Shown here one piece after another: positions 11,637-22,016 of a stretch of DNA of 64,000 nucleotides. The notes under the pieces are model-generated. The model ran no database searches and had not been told where the DNA came from. It worked only from the letters and a program-made list of their open reading frames with translations. Position numbers and translations under genes: made by a program. Position 1 is the first letter of the stretch. Each line of letters opens with the position of its first letter. Origin of the DNA: Datura wrightii (lineage: Eukaryota; Streptophyta; Magnoliopsida; Solanales; Solanaceae); contig JASDFA010000019.1 of assembly GCA_035772735.1 (NCBI GenBank), positions 39,455,001 to 39,519,000 of the forward strand. Direction: 5' to 3'.

Positions 11637-12179
11637 CTGACGATTGGGCAAAGTATCCGAGCTCGTGGGTTATGCGACTTGGGGGCAAGTATAAATCTGA
11701 TGCCATCTTCGGTATTCAGAAAGTTAGGGCTAGGGAGTCCTAGACCTACAACAGTGATCTTGCAGCTAGCAGAAAGGTCTTTAGCTAAGCCGGATGGCAT
11801 TGTGGAGGATGTGCTAGTGCAGGTAGGCTCCCTCATTTTTCCGGTAGATTTCATTGTTCTGAATTTTGAGCCAGATGCAGAAGTCCCATTTATTTTGGGA
11901 CGACCATATTTGGCAATCGGAAAGGCATTGATCGATGTAGCTGCGAGTCAACTCACGATGCGAGCACACGACAAGGTTGAGGTGTTCGACGTGTACAAGG
12001 CACCTAAGCTTCCGACTGTCTATAAGGAACTCTCGGTGATCAACGTGATTGATCATGGGAATGCAAATGGATTGAGTGATTCCCGAGAGTTACTAGGTAG
12101 GCCACCAGACAAGGTTGAGAACTACTGGGGAGATGACCATGATCGGGTCAAATCGTCCATCTCCCTAGTAGAAAATTGA
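11637..12179 (+). pseudogene. Aspartic protease domain, in the gag frame after a TAG
   Basis: Same frame as gag. LCDLGASINLMPSSVFRKLG (about 11667-11727) carries the catalytic Asp in a DLGAS motif. FILGRPYLAIGKALIDVA (about 11891-11943) is the usual second protease motif. The ORF then ends abruptly at TGA 12177-12179 after a tail that does not resemble an RT start. RT, RNase H and integrase, expected next, are missing. This is a large internal deletion joining protease to the pol 3' end. Confidence 0.85.
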
Positions 12180-12189
12180 GCGTAAAGGC

Positions 12190-12240
12190 TGTCGAGCCGC
12201 GACGTTAAACCAGGCGCTGCACGGGAGGCAACCCGTGAAA
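12190..12240 (+). other. Conserved post-pol segment with a small hairpin
   Basis: Just after the protease-containing ORF, GTCGAGCCGCGACGTTAAAC is followed by GCGCTGC and the stem-loop CACGGG-AGGCAA-CCCGTG (12220-12237). A GCGCT...GGGAGGCAACCC block is commonly seen after pol in Athila/Tat elements (recalled from the family), so it marks the deletion's right side. Function unknown. Confidence 0.55.
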
Positions 12241-12484
12241 AATATTTTTCTTTCTTTTTCCTTAGTGTAAAGTTTTTCTTTTATTTTATTTTCTTTTCTT
12301 TTTCTTGATTAGGTTTAAATGTGCATTTTAATTAGTAATTTTTATTCTTTTAGTAGGGAATCTAGTCATTTAACCAATTTTTGTTTAGTGAGGTGATTTT
12401 CAGGTATACCGGAGGAAAAATACATGGAATCGAGAAAACGAGGCGAGGTATGAAAAGTAAAATTTGATAGTGAAACATAGCACT

Positions 12485-12700
12485 GGCGCGTTGGCGCCGT
12501 GTCACGGAGGCAATGCACCGCGTTGGCCTCCGTGACACGTTGAAGGCAAATCTGGAATTTTTTAAAATTCCAGTAAGCCAACGCGTTGGCTCCGTGTCAC
12601 GGAGGAGGGCCTCCACGTTACCCTCCGTGACACGTTGCCCTTATCCCAGTGCCGGGTCACACCGGGTTTCCGGGTGACCCGCGTGTTTTCTTAATAAAAA
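12485..12700 (+). promoter_or_regulatory. Internal copy of the LTR-type hairpin cassette, TATA-like tract after it
   Basis: Two hairpins of the LTR word are present. Arms 12498-12511 and 12526-12539 are 14 bp and perfect; arms 12593-12605 and 12622-12634 are 13 bp. TTAATAAAAA follows at 12691-12700, where the LTRs have their TATA box. It lies upstream of the second ORF and could be an internal promoter for it (inference). Confidence 0.45.
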
Positions 12701-12833
12701 CCCCCGATTTCGCCCCTATTTTCCCCATTCCCTCTTCCCTCCGCGACCAAACACCCATTCCCCTACCCCAAGCTCCGTGCCACGTTAAGAGGCAAGGAAA
12801 ACGTCAAGTCTTTATCGATTCTTCAATTCCAAG

Positions 12834-13538
12834 GTATGTTTTCATTGTCTATCTCAAATTTTTGGCGATTTTTGTCAATTTTGAGCATGTGAGGTGAGAT
12901 ATATCACCCTAGGTAGAAATTAAACATGACGTGAATTATTTTGCGATTGATTGTGTTCGGATTGTTGTAGTTGACGGGTGAACTTATCGTTTGATTGAAT
13001 AATTCATTGTTGATTGTCGAATTGAGTTCTAGGGCTTGGGGTTGTTGAATTTTAACTTGGGTAACTTGATAGTTTGACGAAATTGATGCCGGGGTGTGTT
13101 TATTAGTTGAGATAAGTCGTGGTAAATATTGTATAATTGGTGAAAGACGACTAGTTCTCGATTTTTAGTGGGACATTGCGTAATATGTGAATTGGTTGAA
13201 TTGCTTAGATTAATATATATAAAATGTTTGTATTGTTGTTTCTATTTGGTTGTTGTTATTGTTGCTAAGTGCCATGGGTGAATAGCTGTCGATGGTAGGA
13301 TTGGGTTAGCTGTATGAAGTCTGAGTAGTTCGCTAGCCGTTATGCTGTCGAATTTTTGTGAACGCACTAAGCAATATGTTTATAGTGATTGTGTTTGGGG
13401 TGTAAATAGATCTATCCTTGCTAACATGTTGTAAATATTGTTAAAGACTAAGTGTGGGGTAAATTTTGTTTAACCCGACCTTAGCCAAAACTAACAAGTC
13501 TTTAGCTTAACGTTGTGCTTGTCTGTGTAAATTGACAG
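12834..13538 (+). other. Predicted leader intron before the second ORF
   Basis: A canonical donor (CCAAG|GTATGT) lies at 12834 and an acceptor (TTGACAG|GT) ends at 13538, six bases before the ATG at 13544. The interval is T-rich without ORFs, as plant introns are. Transcripts starting near 12.7 kb would splice straight to the ORF. It also contains TAAGTGTGGGGTAA, a polypurine-tract-like motif, at 13449. Confidence 0.4.
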
Positions 13539-13543
13539 GTACA

Positions 13544-14764
13544 ATGGCCAGCCGACAAGATAAAGGCAAGGGTGCTTCAACCTCAGGCACCGGCAGGAAG
13601 AGAATGAGACTGGGCACTGCTGTCCCAGCTGCACCTGCTGTTCCACGCGGTCAACACCGCCGATACAGAACATGATGGGTTACCGATGAAGGGAAGAAGT
13701 GGTACGCAAAGCATAAGGAGAACAAGTACTTCTCGGAGGAACATATTGCAAGGGAACCACTTGCACAGGAGTTCCCTCGCATCGTACAGAGGATTGAAGC
13801 AGTTGGGCTCAGCTTTATTTTTCAGGAGCCCAAGGAGTGCAACCTTCACTTGGTCCGGAAATTTTATGCCAACTGGAACCCGGCCATCAGAAGCCACACT
13901 ATTAAAATCAGAGGGCAGATTGTCACTCTGGAACCCCAGCAGCTGAATGCCATCGTTGGAGCGCGGGACACAGACGCCCACGTTCTCCGCCAGCTCAATA
14001 TCACCCCACCGTACGCCAACATCAGACGTACGTTGTGCGGGGCTCGATCCACAGCCCGATGGAGTAGACACAAAGAGAGGGGTTACCACCAGACTCTGCC
14101 TTATTCGCAGATGAACAGGGAGGCCAGAATCTGGCTAAAAATTGTATGTTCGTGTTTGATCCCGGGAGTACATATGACAGACGTGACCCGGGACCGTGTC
14201 TGCCTAGTGTATGCCCTTATGAAAGGGCTTGAGATTAATGTGGGGGCGGTTATAATATCCGCCATGAAGAGAGCCAGACTACACCAAGGCCACAGATACG
14301 GGTTTGGCAGACTCATCACCACCTTCCTCCGAGGCCTCGACGTTGAGGAAGAAGCCTTGGATTACATTCCGCAGTTGGAGCGGCGGGCCCTTGATGTGAC
14401 AAAGACCAAGGCCCCCAACACTACACATGGACCGGTGCTGACTCTGGGCGAGCGACATGCTCGTGACGACCAGTATATGGCCCGTATGTTCGGTATGCAG
14501 ATGCTACAGCTACGGATAGGTGGGAGACCAGCCACCGAGGATGAATTATGGCAGCTGGAGTTGGACTACCCTTTTGGCGAGAACGCCAGAGCTTTATGCA
14601 AGGTGGGGCCAGCCTTTGTGGAGCCAACTGACGACGACGTCCCTACTGATGAGGAGACACGTCGTGAGGACTCTGATGTGGAGTCCGATGACGGCGAGGG
14701 AGCTGATTCAGATATGGGCAACGAGGCCGCAACACCGGATGAGGAAGTCAAATATTTCGATTGA
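13544..14764 (+). pseudogene. Extra ORF of the Athila-like element, plant-transposon-protein type, one premature stop
   Basis: From ATG 13544 the frame runs 406 codons to TGA 14762-14764, with one internal TGA at 13673 (probably from CGA). After it, 362 codons are uninterrupted. Features in order: basic Ser/Gly-rich N terminus; a conserved globular part with FYANWNPAIRSHTIKIRGQI (about 13862-13921), MNREARIWLKIVCSCLIPGV (about 14111-14170) and a segment near 14215-14260 (MKGLEINVGAVIISAMKRA); then a strongly acidic C terminus (DDDVPTDEETRREDSDVES). I recognise it as the family annotated 'putative plant transposon protein' (Pfam Transposase_32-like), common in Solanaceae. No catalytic motif is visible and no membrane segment. 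It sits where Athila elements carry their env-like ORF. Function unknown. Confidence 0.7.
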
Positions 14765-16660
14765 GCAGGGAGTTTCACCACCCAAAATTTTGTGCTTTGT
14801 ATTTTTGTGAACACTGAGGACAGTGTTCGATCTAAGTGTGGGGTGGGGAGTAGTTAGGTGCTGGGTCATAGGCTCTCAATCTGCTGTATATTCTTCCTTG
14901 ACGTTTGTGTATGTCTGTGCTTTCCCTGTTGTTGTGAACTGATTTGTGAATGATGTGTATATATTTGTTTGTGGCTAATGATGTGTGTCTTTAAAACGTT
15001 ATGGTTGCCTTTGTAAATATTTTGTAAATTTTGTAAATATTTTTTTTCTCTATCGATATGATCGATATTTTTCAAAATTTTTGCGAAAGGATGTTGCACT
15101 TATCAACATATTTTGTAAATATTTTTTTTTCTTTTCGAAATGATCGATGTGTTGCAAAAATTTTGAAGTTTTATTTTTGGGTTTCTCGGAGTTTGTTTTC
15201 GGTTCTTTTACCGAAAATAGTCCCATTGAACGATGTCATAGTTAGTGAACATTCCCTATGATGGATGGATGACGACCGTCTTAAGGGAAATGTAGTCGAT
15301 AGGAGTAGATGATTTGTTTTTAGTTTCTTTGGTGGATTGCATCAATAAACTGTAGTTGCTTATGGTTGCTAAAATTTTGTTGCGTGTGTAATTGATGTTC
15401 GAAATGCGAAAGTGATTCGTTTGAAAGCATGTAATTGTGTAAATATGTTGAGTTACCTAGGCTATAGAATTTGGTTCATTATGATTGAGGCTTAATCTTG
15501 AATTCATGTACTTGACTAATTAAAGAGTCTGTGAATGCATCTTGATTCGAGCATGTGCATGAAGTGTGAGTGAGGTTTTGCTATTCCATGTCATTGTGAA
15601 TTGTCTAGAACTTGCCTGGCGTGTATACAAAGCGAAATGAAGGAGGTGTAGTGTCGGAAAGGATGTAGGCATTTCTTTGTTTTAACCGTTAGTTTCCATT
15701 TTTTCTTGTCAAGTTCCACTTTTTTATATGTTGTACACCCTAGTCAGCCCGTTGAGCCTTTAGCCGATTTCTTTCTTTTGTCCAGAATTGTATGAACTAA
15801 GCTTTATTCCTTCTTTTCATTAGCCTTAAAGTCTATAAGAAGCTCTTAAGCGCTTACAAAGAACAAAAAAAATTATTTCCCAAAGTGTTAAAGAGTGAAA
15901 AGAGTGAAAAGAAAAGAAAAGCAAAGTGAGGAAAGAAAAGATGGTGTTGAAGAGGCACTAGTTGTAATTAAATGAAATTGAGGGTACATGAAAACCTTCC
16001 GTTTGGGGTCAAGGGTGCCTGATGAAATGGGTTGTATGAAAGTAAACCAGCATGAATGGGAGAAAAAGAGAAAAGAGAGGAACAATGTCCATGAGTCGAT
16101 GGGAATGAGTTGAAAAGGCGCTTAAGGATGCTAGCAACTATTATTGGCTAATCCAATATATATATACTAGATCCATAGCCCAGTTACAACCCATTTAAAG
16201 TCCTATTTGATCCTAAACTGCATTTCTTTATATTAGTGGAGTAATACACTAAGGGCAAGCCTATGGATCATGACATGATGCATGTGAATTCTTTTGGGAG
16301 AGAGAGTGAAATTAATTTCTATATGCCCCTACGTGCATGTTTGTGTGCTGCACGAGCATAAAAGGGGAAGTTTCTCTCGAGTTGTGAGGGTACATGCTTG
16401 ATGAAAGATTGATTTTCGTGTCGGATTTCTTGATTAGTTGATTTGCATGAGTTTGCCGATATCAAGAATCAATTCTTAAAAGTCTAGGAAGCCTCGATGT
16501 ATTAAGGTCATTGTCTTGTACGACCAAGCATGTTTTCTTGATGATTTGCAAAAATCGAATAATCGGTATGACCATAACGTAAATGGTTGCACCATAGTGA
16601 CAAAGGTTGAGATGTGATGTGCATGATTTGTGTATGTGTTGATCGAGGACGAACAAGGAT
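14765..16660 (+). other. Long untranslated 3' interior of the Athila-like element
   Basis: About 1.9 kb without a supportable gene. It opens with TAAGTGTGGGGTGGGG (14833-14848), a second polypurine-like motif, contains repeated TTTTGTAAATATTTTTT tracts (about 15015-15130), and a purine-rich GAAAAGAGTGAAAAG run at about 15895-15930. I see no coding pattern. Confidence 0.6.
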
Positions 16661-16676
16661 TTAAGTGTGGGATAAG
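16661..16676 (+). other. Polypurine tract
   Basis: TTAAGTGTGGGATAAG lies immediately 5' of the right LTR. It has the typical AAGTGTGGG form of Athila-lineage plus-strand priming sites. Confidence 0.85.
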
Positions 16677-18141
16677 TGATCTTGGGCAGATTTATATGCC
16701 CAAGTGATACTCAAACGTATCATTTTTACCTTGTTTGTTGTGCAATGTGTATATAATATCATGTATTTGGTAATAAAATGCGAATTTATACTAACCAACA
16801 TGATTAGCATTTGTTTTGCAGGATAATGTGATTTTTAAGAGCTAAAATGCGTGTTGGAACTATGTCGGAGTTGGACTTGGATGCGAGCGTGGAAAAGACC
16901 TCGGATGGCATATTTTGCAGTGGCTCCGCGATGGTGTCGTGCCACGCTGCCATCGCGGTAGCACACTGCCTGGGCAGAAATAAAAGTGGCAATTTCCAGT
17001 GTGCCTGCGCGTCAGCTCCGTGGCACGGAGACAGGCCTCTGCGATGGCCTCCGTGCCACGTTGAGGCTAATTATCCGGACCATGCAATTTCCAGAGAGGG
17101 TCCGCGTCCACGCCGTGTCACGGAGGTAGTGCTCCGCGTTGGCCTCCGTGACACGTTGCTTGTTATTCCGGGAAAGATTTCCCACTAGTATAAATAGCAC
17201 ACTTAGGTTATTTTTAAAGGGAGTTTTTTAGTTTTAGTTTTTTAGCCTGAGTTCAGAAGTGGGAGCAGGAACGTGGTTTTGTGGCAGTTGAAGAATAGAA
17301 AAGATAAGAGTTTTCTTCTCTTCCCTTCTTCTTTTCCTTCAACTGTATGCATGATTCACACTCATTCTAGGATGATTAATCCAAGAATGAGTGGCTAATT
17401 CCTCTCTTGCTGAGGTTTTGAACTTGTGAAATGAATGTTGGTAATAATTGATATGGTTTCTTCTTCTTCTTGCATGTTGTTCTATTAATTCTTGTGCTTA
17501 TTACATTCTTGATTGGCCACCATTAATGTACATCTAAAAAGTCCAATTTCACTCGAGAAAGCATGAAAGTGGAAAGTTGTGAATTAATAGGGTATTGTTC
17601 TTAACTTGATTTGGGAAAATTGGGTTTTGATGTGCTTTCTTGATAGAAATATACTTGAAAGCCGTATTAGTCAATTTAGGAACCGGAATTGTAGTGTTAG
17701 GTCATAAATTGCATTTGATCACAGAAATGTAGACGAATGGTTTATGAAGCTAAAGTGAAATTGAATACGGAAGTTTTAATTTCTAGGCAAACGTTCTTGG
17801 CTAGCAATATGAAGAAGAAGATGACCAAATTATCATGATTATCAAGTTCATTACTCGTTCTTAACCTTGGCATGTGCATATCCATTGTCTAAACTCAACG
17901 TAAATAGTAGTTATTAAGTTTAGTAGATAATTAGTTTAGAAACAAAACTTACTCAAATCTTGGTTGGATTGTTGTTAACATAGTTAGAAATAGAATAGAG
18001 ATATAGTAAACTAGGCAGTTTTGCATATCTAGAGCAGCCTCCTTGGATCGATACTTGGCTACTTAGCCACTTTATTACTTGTTTGACCACGTACACTTGT
18101 GTGTCGGTGTATAATATATACCGAGCAGCAGAGCGCGAACA
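16677..18141 (+). repeat. Athila-like 3' LTR
   Basis: It is co-linear with the 5' LTR at identical length (1465 bp). The hairpin arms lie at 17114-17126 and 17143-17155 and the TATA box at 17189-17195. One arm base differs from the left LTR (GGAGGT for GGAGGC), shortening the stem by one pair. Confidence 0.95.
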
Positions 18142-19118
18142 ACTAATAATAGTCCTTATGACCCTTTAAATTTTGTTGGTTATAATCTTGGTGATGATTT
18201 TATAAATTGTGGTGCAACAAGCAAATGTCCTATAGTCCTTCACATGTAGGATTAGGCACTTTAGGAACAAGTGATACAATAGTATCGCTGGTGGCCTTAA
18301 ATAGTCTCCAATGTGGAAGAATTCCTTTACATCAACTAAAGCATCCTCCTTAATCAAAGACCAAGTCTGAGTGAAGAATTCCACTAGGAACCACCAACAC
18401 CAGGTGTTTTGTCAGCTGGCATACTTTTGGTTGCTATATATATTTCTTCATCAGTAACCTCTATGATCAATTTACATTCCTACTGATAGGAAAGGCAGTT
18501 ACTTCATATAACCTCAGCATTGAAGCTGGGGAGACTAGGAGCTGCAGTACCCATCGGATTGAAGTTAAAATAAATACACTTTTTCTCTACCAAATTACCC
18601 CTTGAGTCATATATGGAAGTAATAGTGTTATTATAGGTCCTTATCTTCACCTGGGCATGGAAATATTTTATATTATCATCCCCATATTTGATCCAATTGA
18701 CCTTGAATTTCTGCCTTGCTACTTGCTCTTCCATTGCACTCCATTTCCTAATCTCTGCCACTAGGTTTTGTTCTTGTTCGATAAGTTGAGAGCACAGGGG
18801 ATCCATAGTATGTAAACTCTGAGTAATGTCAAGACGCTGCTTTACTTGTTGTAGTTTTTGGCCATAAGAGGCCATATAAGTATTTAATTCCTTAATTCCT
18901 GCTTTCACAGCCTTTAACTTCTGTCACAGTTAATACATTCTTGTGCTATGAACCTTTTTCCTCCATATCCTATCAACTATGCCTCCAAAGTCTAGATGTT
19001 GCAGTACTGTGCTATATAGTTTGAAAGTTCTTGGGTTTGTAAGGTCTATAGTGTTGCATAATGATAAGGGAGTGATTTGATACCCCGGCACTCCTATAAT
19101 CAGCATCCATATGACCAT
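18142..19118 (-). pseudogene. LINE ORF2, endonuclease-RT linker and RT start
   Basis: Minus-strand pieces read VNWIKYGDDNIKYFHAQVKI (18908-18504 block) and, nearer the Athila insertion, CCTTIYKIITKIITNKI, the motif just before the RT palm in plant L1 elements. The coding sequence resumes on the far side of the insertion at 8179, confirming one LINE. Confidence 0.85.
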
Positions 19119-19800
19119 ACTTGAACATTTATTTCATATTTCCCAGGGCCCAGTCAATCTTAGAGTAGACCCTATTCCCAACTTGTCTATTAAAAAAGGT
19201 GTAATGATACCCTTTTGCTCTAAGGGGTATAATTTGTAGTGAGTCTATATAGGATTAGAAACCTTTAACTTCAGAAAGTTAAAACGGACACCCTATTCTG
19301 TCCGAGCTAGAGAGAACATTGTTGAAATCTCCACTAATTAACCAAGCATCCTAAATATTATCCCCTAGATGAGTCAACTCCTGCTACCCTCTTTGAGTTT
19401 GCTCATTCATCTCATACACAACAGTGATATAAGCAAGAAAAGAGCAAGCAGGTTCCTCACCTTGTAATGTATGAATTATTCCTTGACAATCTCTATATTT
19501 ACTTAACAAGAAGGCTTTCACATCAATTATATTGTACCATTGTTAGCCATTGGATAATTGCATTGATAAGCCTATGTCCGGTGCTAACTTCCTCAAAATG
19601 TTCCTAGACTCATGCTCCTTTACCCTTGTTTCAAGTATCTCACTCACATTGAATTTATTTTGTTGTAAAGAGAGTTTTACCTCTTTCTATTTAAAGGGTT
19701 GATTCGACCTTCAAACCCCCTAATATTCCAAGTTGCATAATCATAGAGGGTGAATACCCTGAGGGTCGCGATTATGAGACATCTCGGTGCTATCTCCTTC
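19119..19800 (-). pseudogene. LINE ORF2 endonuclease remnant
   Basis: The minus strand around 19500-19300 reads FLAYITVVYEMNEQTQRG and then WLISGDFNNVLS, the GDFN motif of the apurinic-type L1 endonuclease, with stops between. The N-terminal part up to about 19.8 kb is barely recognisable. Confidence 0.7.
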
Positions 19801-20109
19801 TAGGATTCCAAAAGAGTTAAAGAGTGGTAACATTAACAGTCTCTGAAACATTGGGGATCAATTATTTATCAGTTGGTTTCCCAGTATTGGCCGGGTGACT
19901 AGTCTCTTTGCATGTTTCTACTACTTCTGACTAATCTTCTCCATTGTTTCCATTATCCTTAACCTTCGAATCCTACATTATACTGGTCTTTTCTTCTTGG
20001 GTTTCTGTTTCCTTTCTTGAACTACCTGAAATAGCTTCTCTTCCTGACCAGGTTTCTCGACATTCTAGCAATTTTCAGCAAGACAATCAAACCAAACTTC
20101 ATACATTTA

Positions 20110-20820
20110 GTACAAATGTAAGTTGCCTCTCATAACCGGCCTCCTATTGAAAATATCCTGTAGGAGTTACAATTTCAATCGAGTCAAAAAAGGGGTGAGA
20201 AATATCAATATCCACCATATTCTAGCATAAGAAATACGGGATTGTGTCTTTGTATAATGATCTGAGTAGAAGGGTTTCCCAATAACACTTGTGATTTTGC
20301 TCAATGCCGCATTAGACCAGTAGCCTACAGGAAACCCCGAAAGACTACCCATAAAGGTATTGTGATAATACAGTTTGGATCGAACTTGAAATCAATTTCC
20401 CAAATCCTAAGAACCATTGGTTTATTGTGGAACGCATACAGTCCCCCTTGTAGTAAGCATAATTGCATCATGCTCTTGTACAAATTCAAATTGGAATATA
20501 AAGTAATCTTCATCATGTAATAGGATTTGGGGAATGTTCAAAAAATTCCAGTTACATTAGACATAAGATTCCATCGATTTCAAATAGAGAGTATCCCCAA
20601 TCACGTGCCCAATCAAAGCTGACTTCCAATACTCTTCCCATTTTCTAATATCCTTTACCTCAATGGTAACTATGAGCTTACCATCTTTACGGGTCGGGGG
20701 GGGCATATAAGATGTTCGTTCCTTTCTACACATTCCTATTCCCAGGATCCTCTTTTGGATGCTAGATACTTGTTGTGATAGCGCTCCAGCTTCAGAGAAC
20801 TTGAGGCAATGCATCGCTAT
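20110..20820 (-). pseudogene. LINE ORF1 remnant (DUF4283-like)
   Basis: Minus-strand pieces in order: GKLIVTIEVKDIRKWEEYW and ALIGHVIGDTLYLKSMESYV (20814-20557), LYAFHNKPMVLRIWEIDFKF (about 20440-20380), IPLWVVFRGF (about 20360-20325), then GYWSNAALSKITSVIGKPFY (about 20330-20260). This is the ORF1 nucleic-acid-binding region of plant L1 elements. The frame is broken at least twice. Confidence 0.85.
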
Positions 20821-20985
20821 GTGAGTGTCCGTAGTTCGAATACCATGAGGTTTGTGAGTTCGAACCCGACTTAGGGAGCTCTAGTTCTTCATCAATAACT
20901 TGGAAACGAGCAGGGAGAAAGCTCCTAAAAGTAAGATTGGATAATTTCCTGTTGCAACCATCAGCCAGAGTAAAGCCTTAAATTA

Positions 20986-21403
20986 TTGAATCCTACTTAA
21001 AAATCATACTATTAATAAAGTAATTATAAGAAGAATATTTTATTGTTAATAAGTTGTATAAGTTGAAAGACATGTTCTTGATGAGTTGGTTGAATTGAAA
21101 GCTATAGTATTGTAGTATAAGTTGAAGTACTTAAAATTAGCTAAGGAATGTTGAAGAATGTTGAAAAAGACTATTGTTGTTGATAATTGATGTGTTTTGG
21201 AGATTTTATATATATATATAGAGAGAGAGAGAGATGGGTCACATGTATAGGAGTCTTTCGAGCAGGACTCCGGTAGTGTGGAACTCTCAAAGGCTATGTT
21301 TGCACTTTTCGTGTTCTCTCCACAATTTTCTCGTTGACAAAATGAGTATAATCTGTATATAATTACCTCCCCTCCATGGAATTTTATATCGAAGGAGCTC
21401 TCT

Positions 21404-21436
<33 letters not shown>

Positions 21437-21776
21437 ACTATATATAACTTATTTAAGCCAATGTAAAGGCGATAGTTTAAAGAGCAAAAACAAATCTGCA
21501 CCTTGACTTCTAGTCGCTAAGGCATCAAGATATCTATTTCCAAGTCTTAAGCTCAACTCTAAAAGCATCTAAAGTTGATTCTCAAGCTTTCAGGTTGAAG
21601 TTACCCTAAGATCTTTAAGCTTCCAAGTTAATGTCCTAAAGTCTCCAATTCAACTCCAAAGCGTCGTATGAGTCATTTCTAAGCTTCCAAATTTGCGAAC
21701 TATAAGTTCTCATGCCCCGAGGTTGCATATCAAGCCTAATCATAAAGCTTTTGTCTAGTACATTATGTACAAGTTG
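20986..21776 (+). repeat. Element C 5' LTR, piece 2
   Basis: AT-rich sequence between the two LINEs, assigned to the split LTR because both LINE target duplications border it. It contains simple repeats (TA then GA runs near 21209-21234; TA run near 21411-21436). No gene seen. Confidence 0.55.
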
Positions 21777-22016
21777 CACAAGCTATAAAGTTAAAGAAAC
21801 TGCAGATCTCTAAGCTTCAAAACAACTCCATCTAAAATTCTAAAGTCAAATGTTCATATTCTTGAGTCACAGTCAATGCATGAGTTAAAAGAATCGTATG
21901 TTCAGTTAATCCATAGGCTGGAGATAGAGATAATAGTGGGGTTAAAAGAAAAAGAAAACTAAAAATTATTTCTCTAAAAGTGTCGTCGTCATACCATAGT
22001 TTTCCCACAATCTCCG

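Larger units (their letters stand above)
8180..18141 (+). mobile_element. Complete two-LTR Athila-like gypsy derivative without RT or integrase
   Basis: LTRs 8180-9644 and 16677-18141 are each 1465 bp and differ by roughly two dozen substitutions counted by eye, with no length change. Flanks ACTAG (8175-8179) and ACTAA (18142-18146) form a near-perfect 5-bp duplication inside a LINE RT. A tRNA-Asp primer site follows the left LTR and a polypurine tract precedes the right one. The interior has gag plus protease, then a second long ORF; RT, RNase H and integrase are absent. Low LTR divergence points to a fairly recent insertion, presumably mobilised in trans. Confidence 0.95.
4686..20970 (-). 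mobile_element. L1-type LINE on the minus strand, split by two LTR elements
   Basis: On the minus strand the order is ORF1 (about 20.8-20.1 kb), endonuclease (about 19.8-19.2 kb), RT (18.9-18.1 and 8.2-7.4 kb), then zinc-finger/C-terminal part (7.3-6.9 and 5.35-4.9 kb) and a short 3' tail at 4.69 kb. The target duplication is TAAAGCCTTGAATTA (4671-4685) versus TAAAGCCTTAAATTA (20971-20985), 14 of 15 matching. Removing the solo LTR (5368-6921) and the Athila-like element (8180-18141) leaves about 4.75 kb. The coding frames are broken throughout. Confidence 0.85.

Noticed and set aside
13850..14764. Host gene interpretation of the long ORF
   Set aside because: It lies between the two LTRs of one element with its own target duplication, in the usual place of an Athila extra ORF.
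20833..20885. tRNA-derived SINE suggested by GAGTTCGAACCC (B-box-like)
   Set aside because: No convincing A box or separate target duplication; the segment lies inside the LINE 5' end defined by its own duplication.
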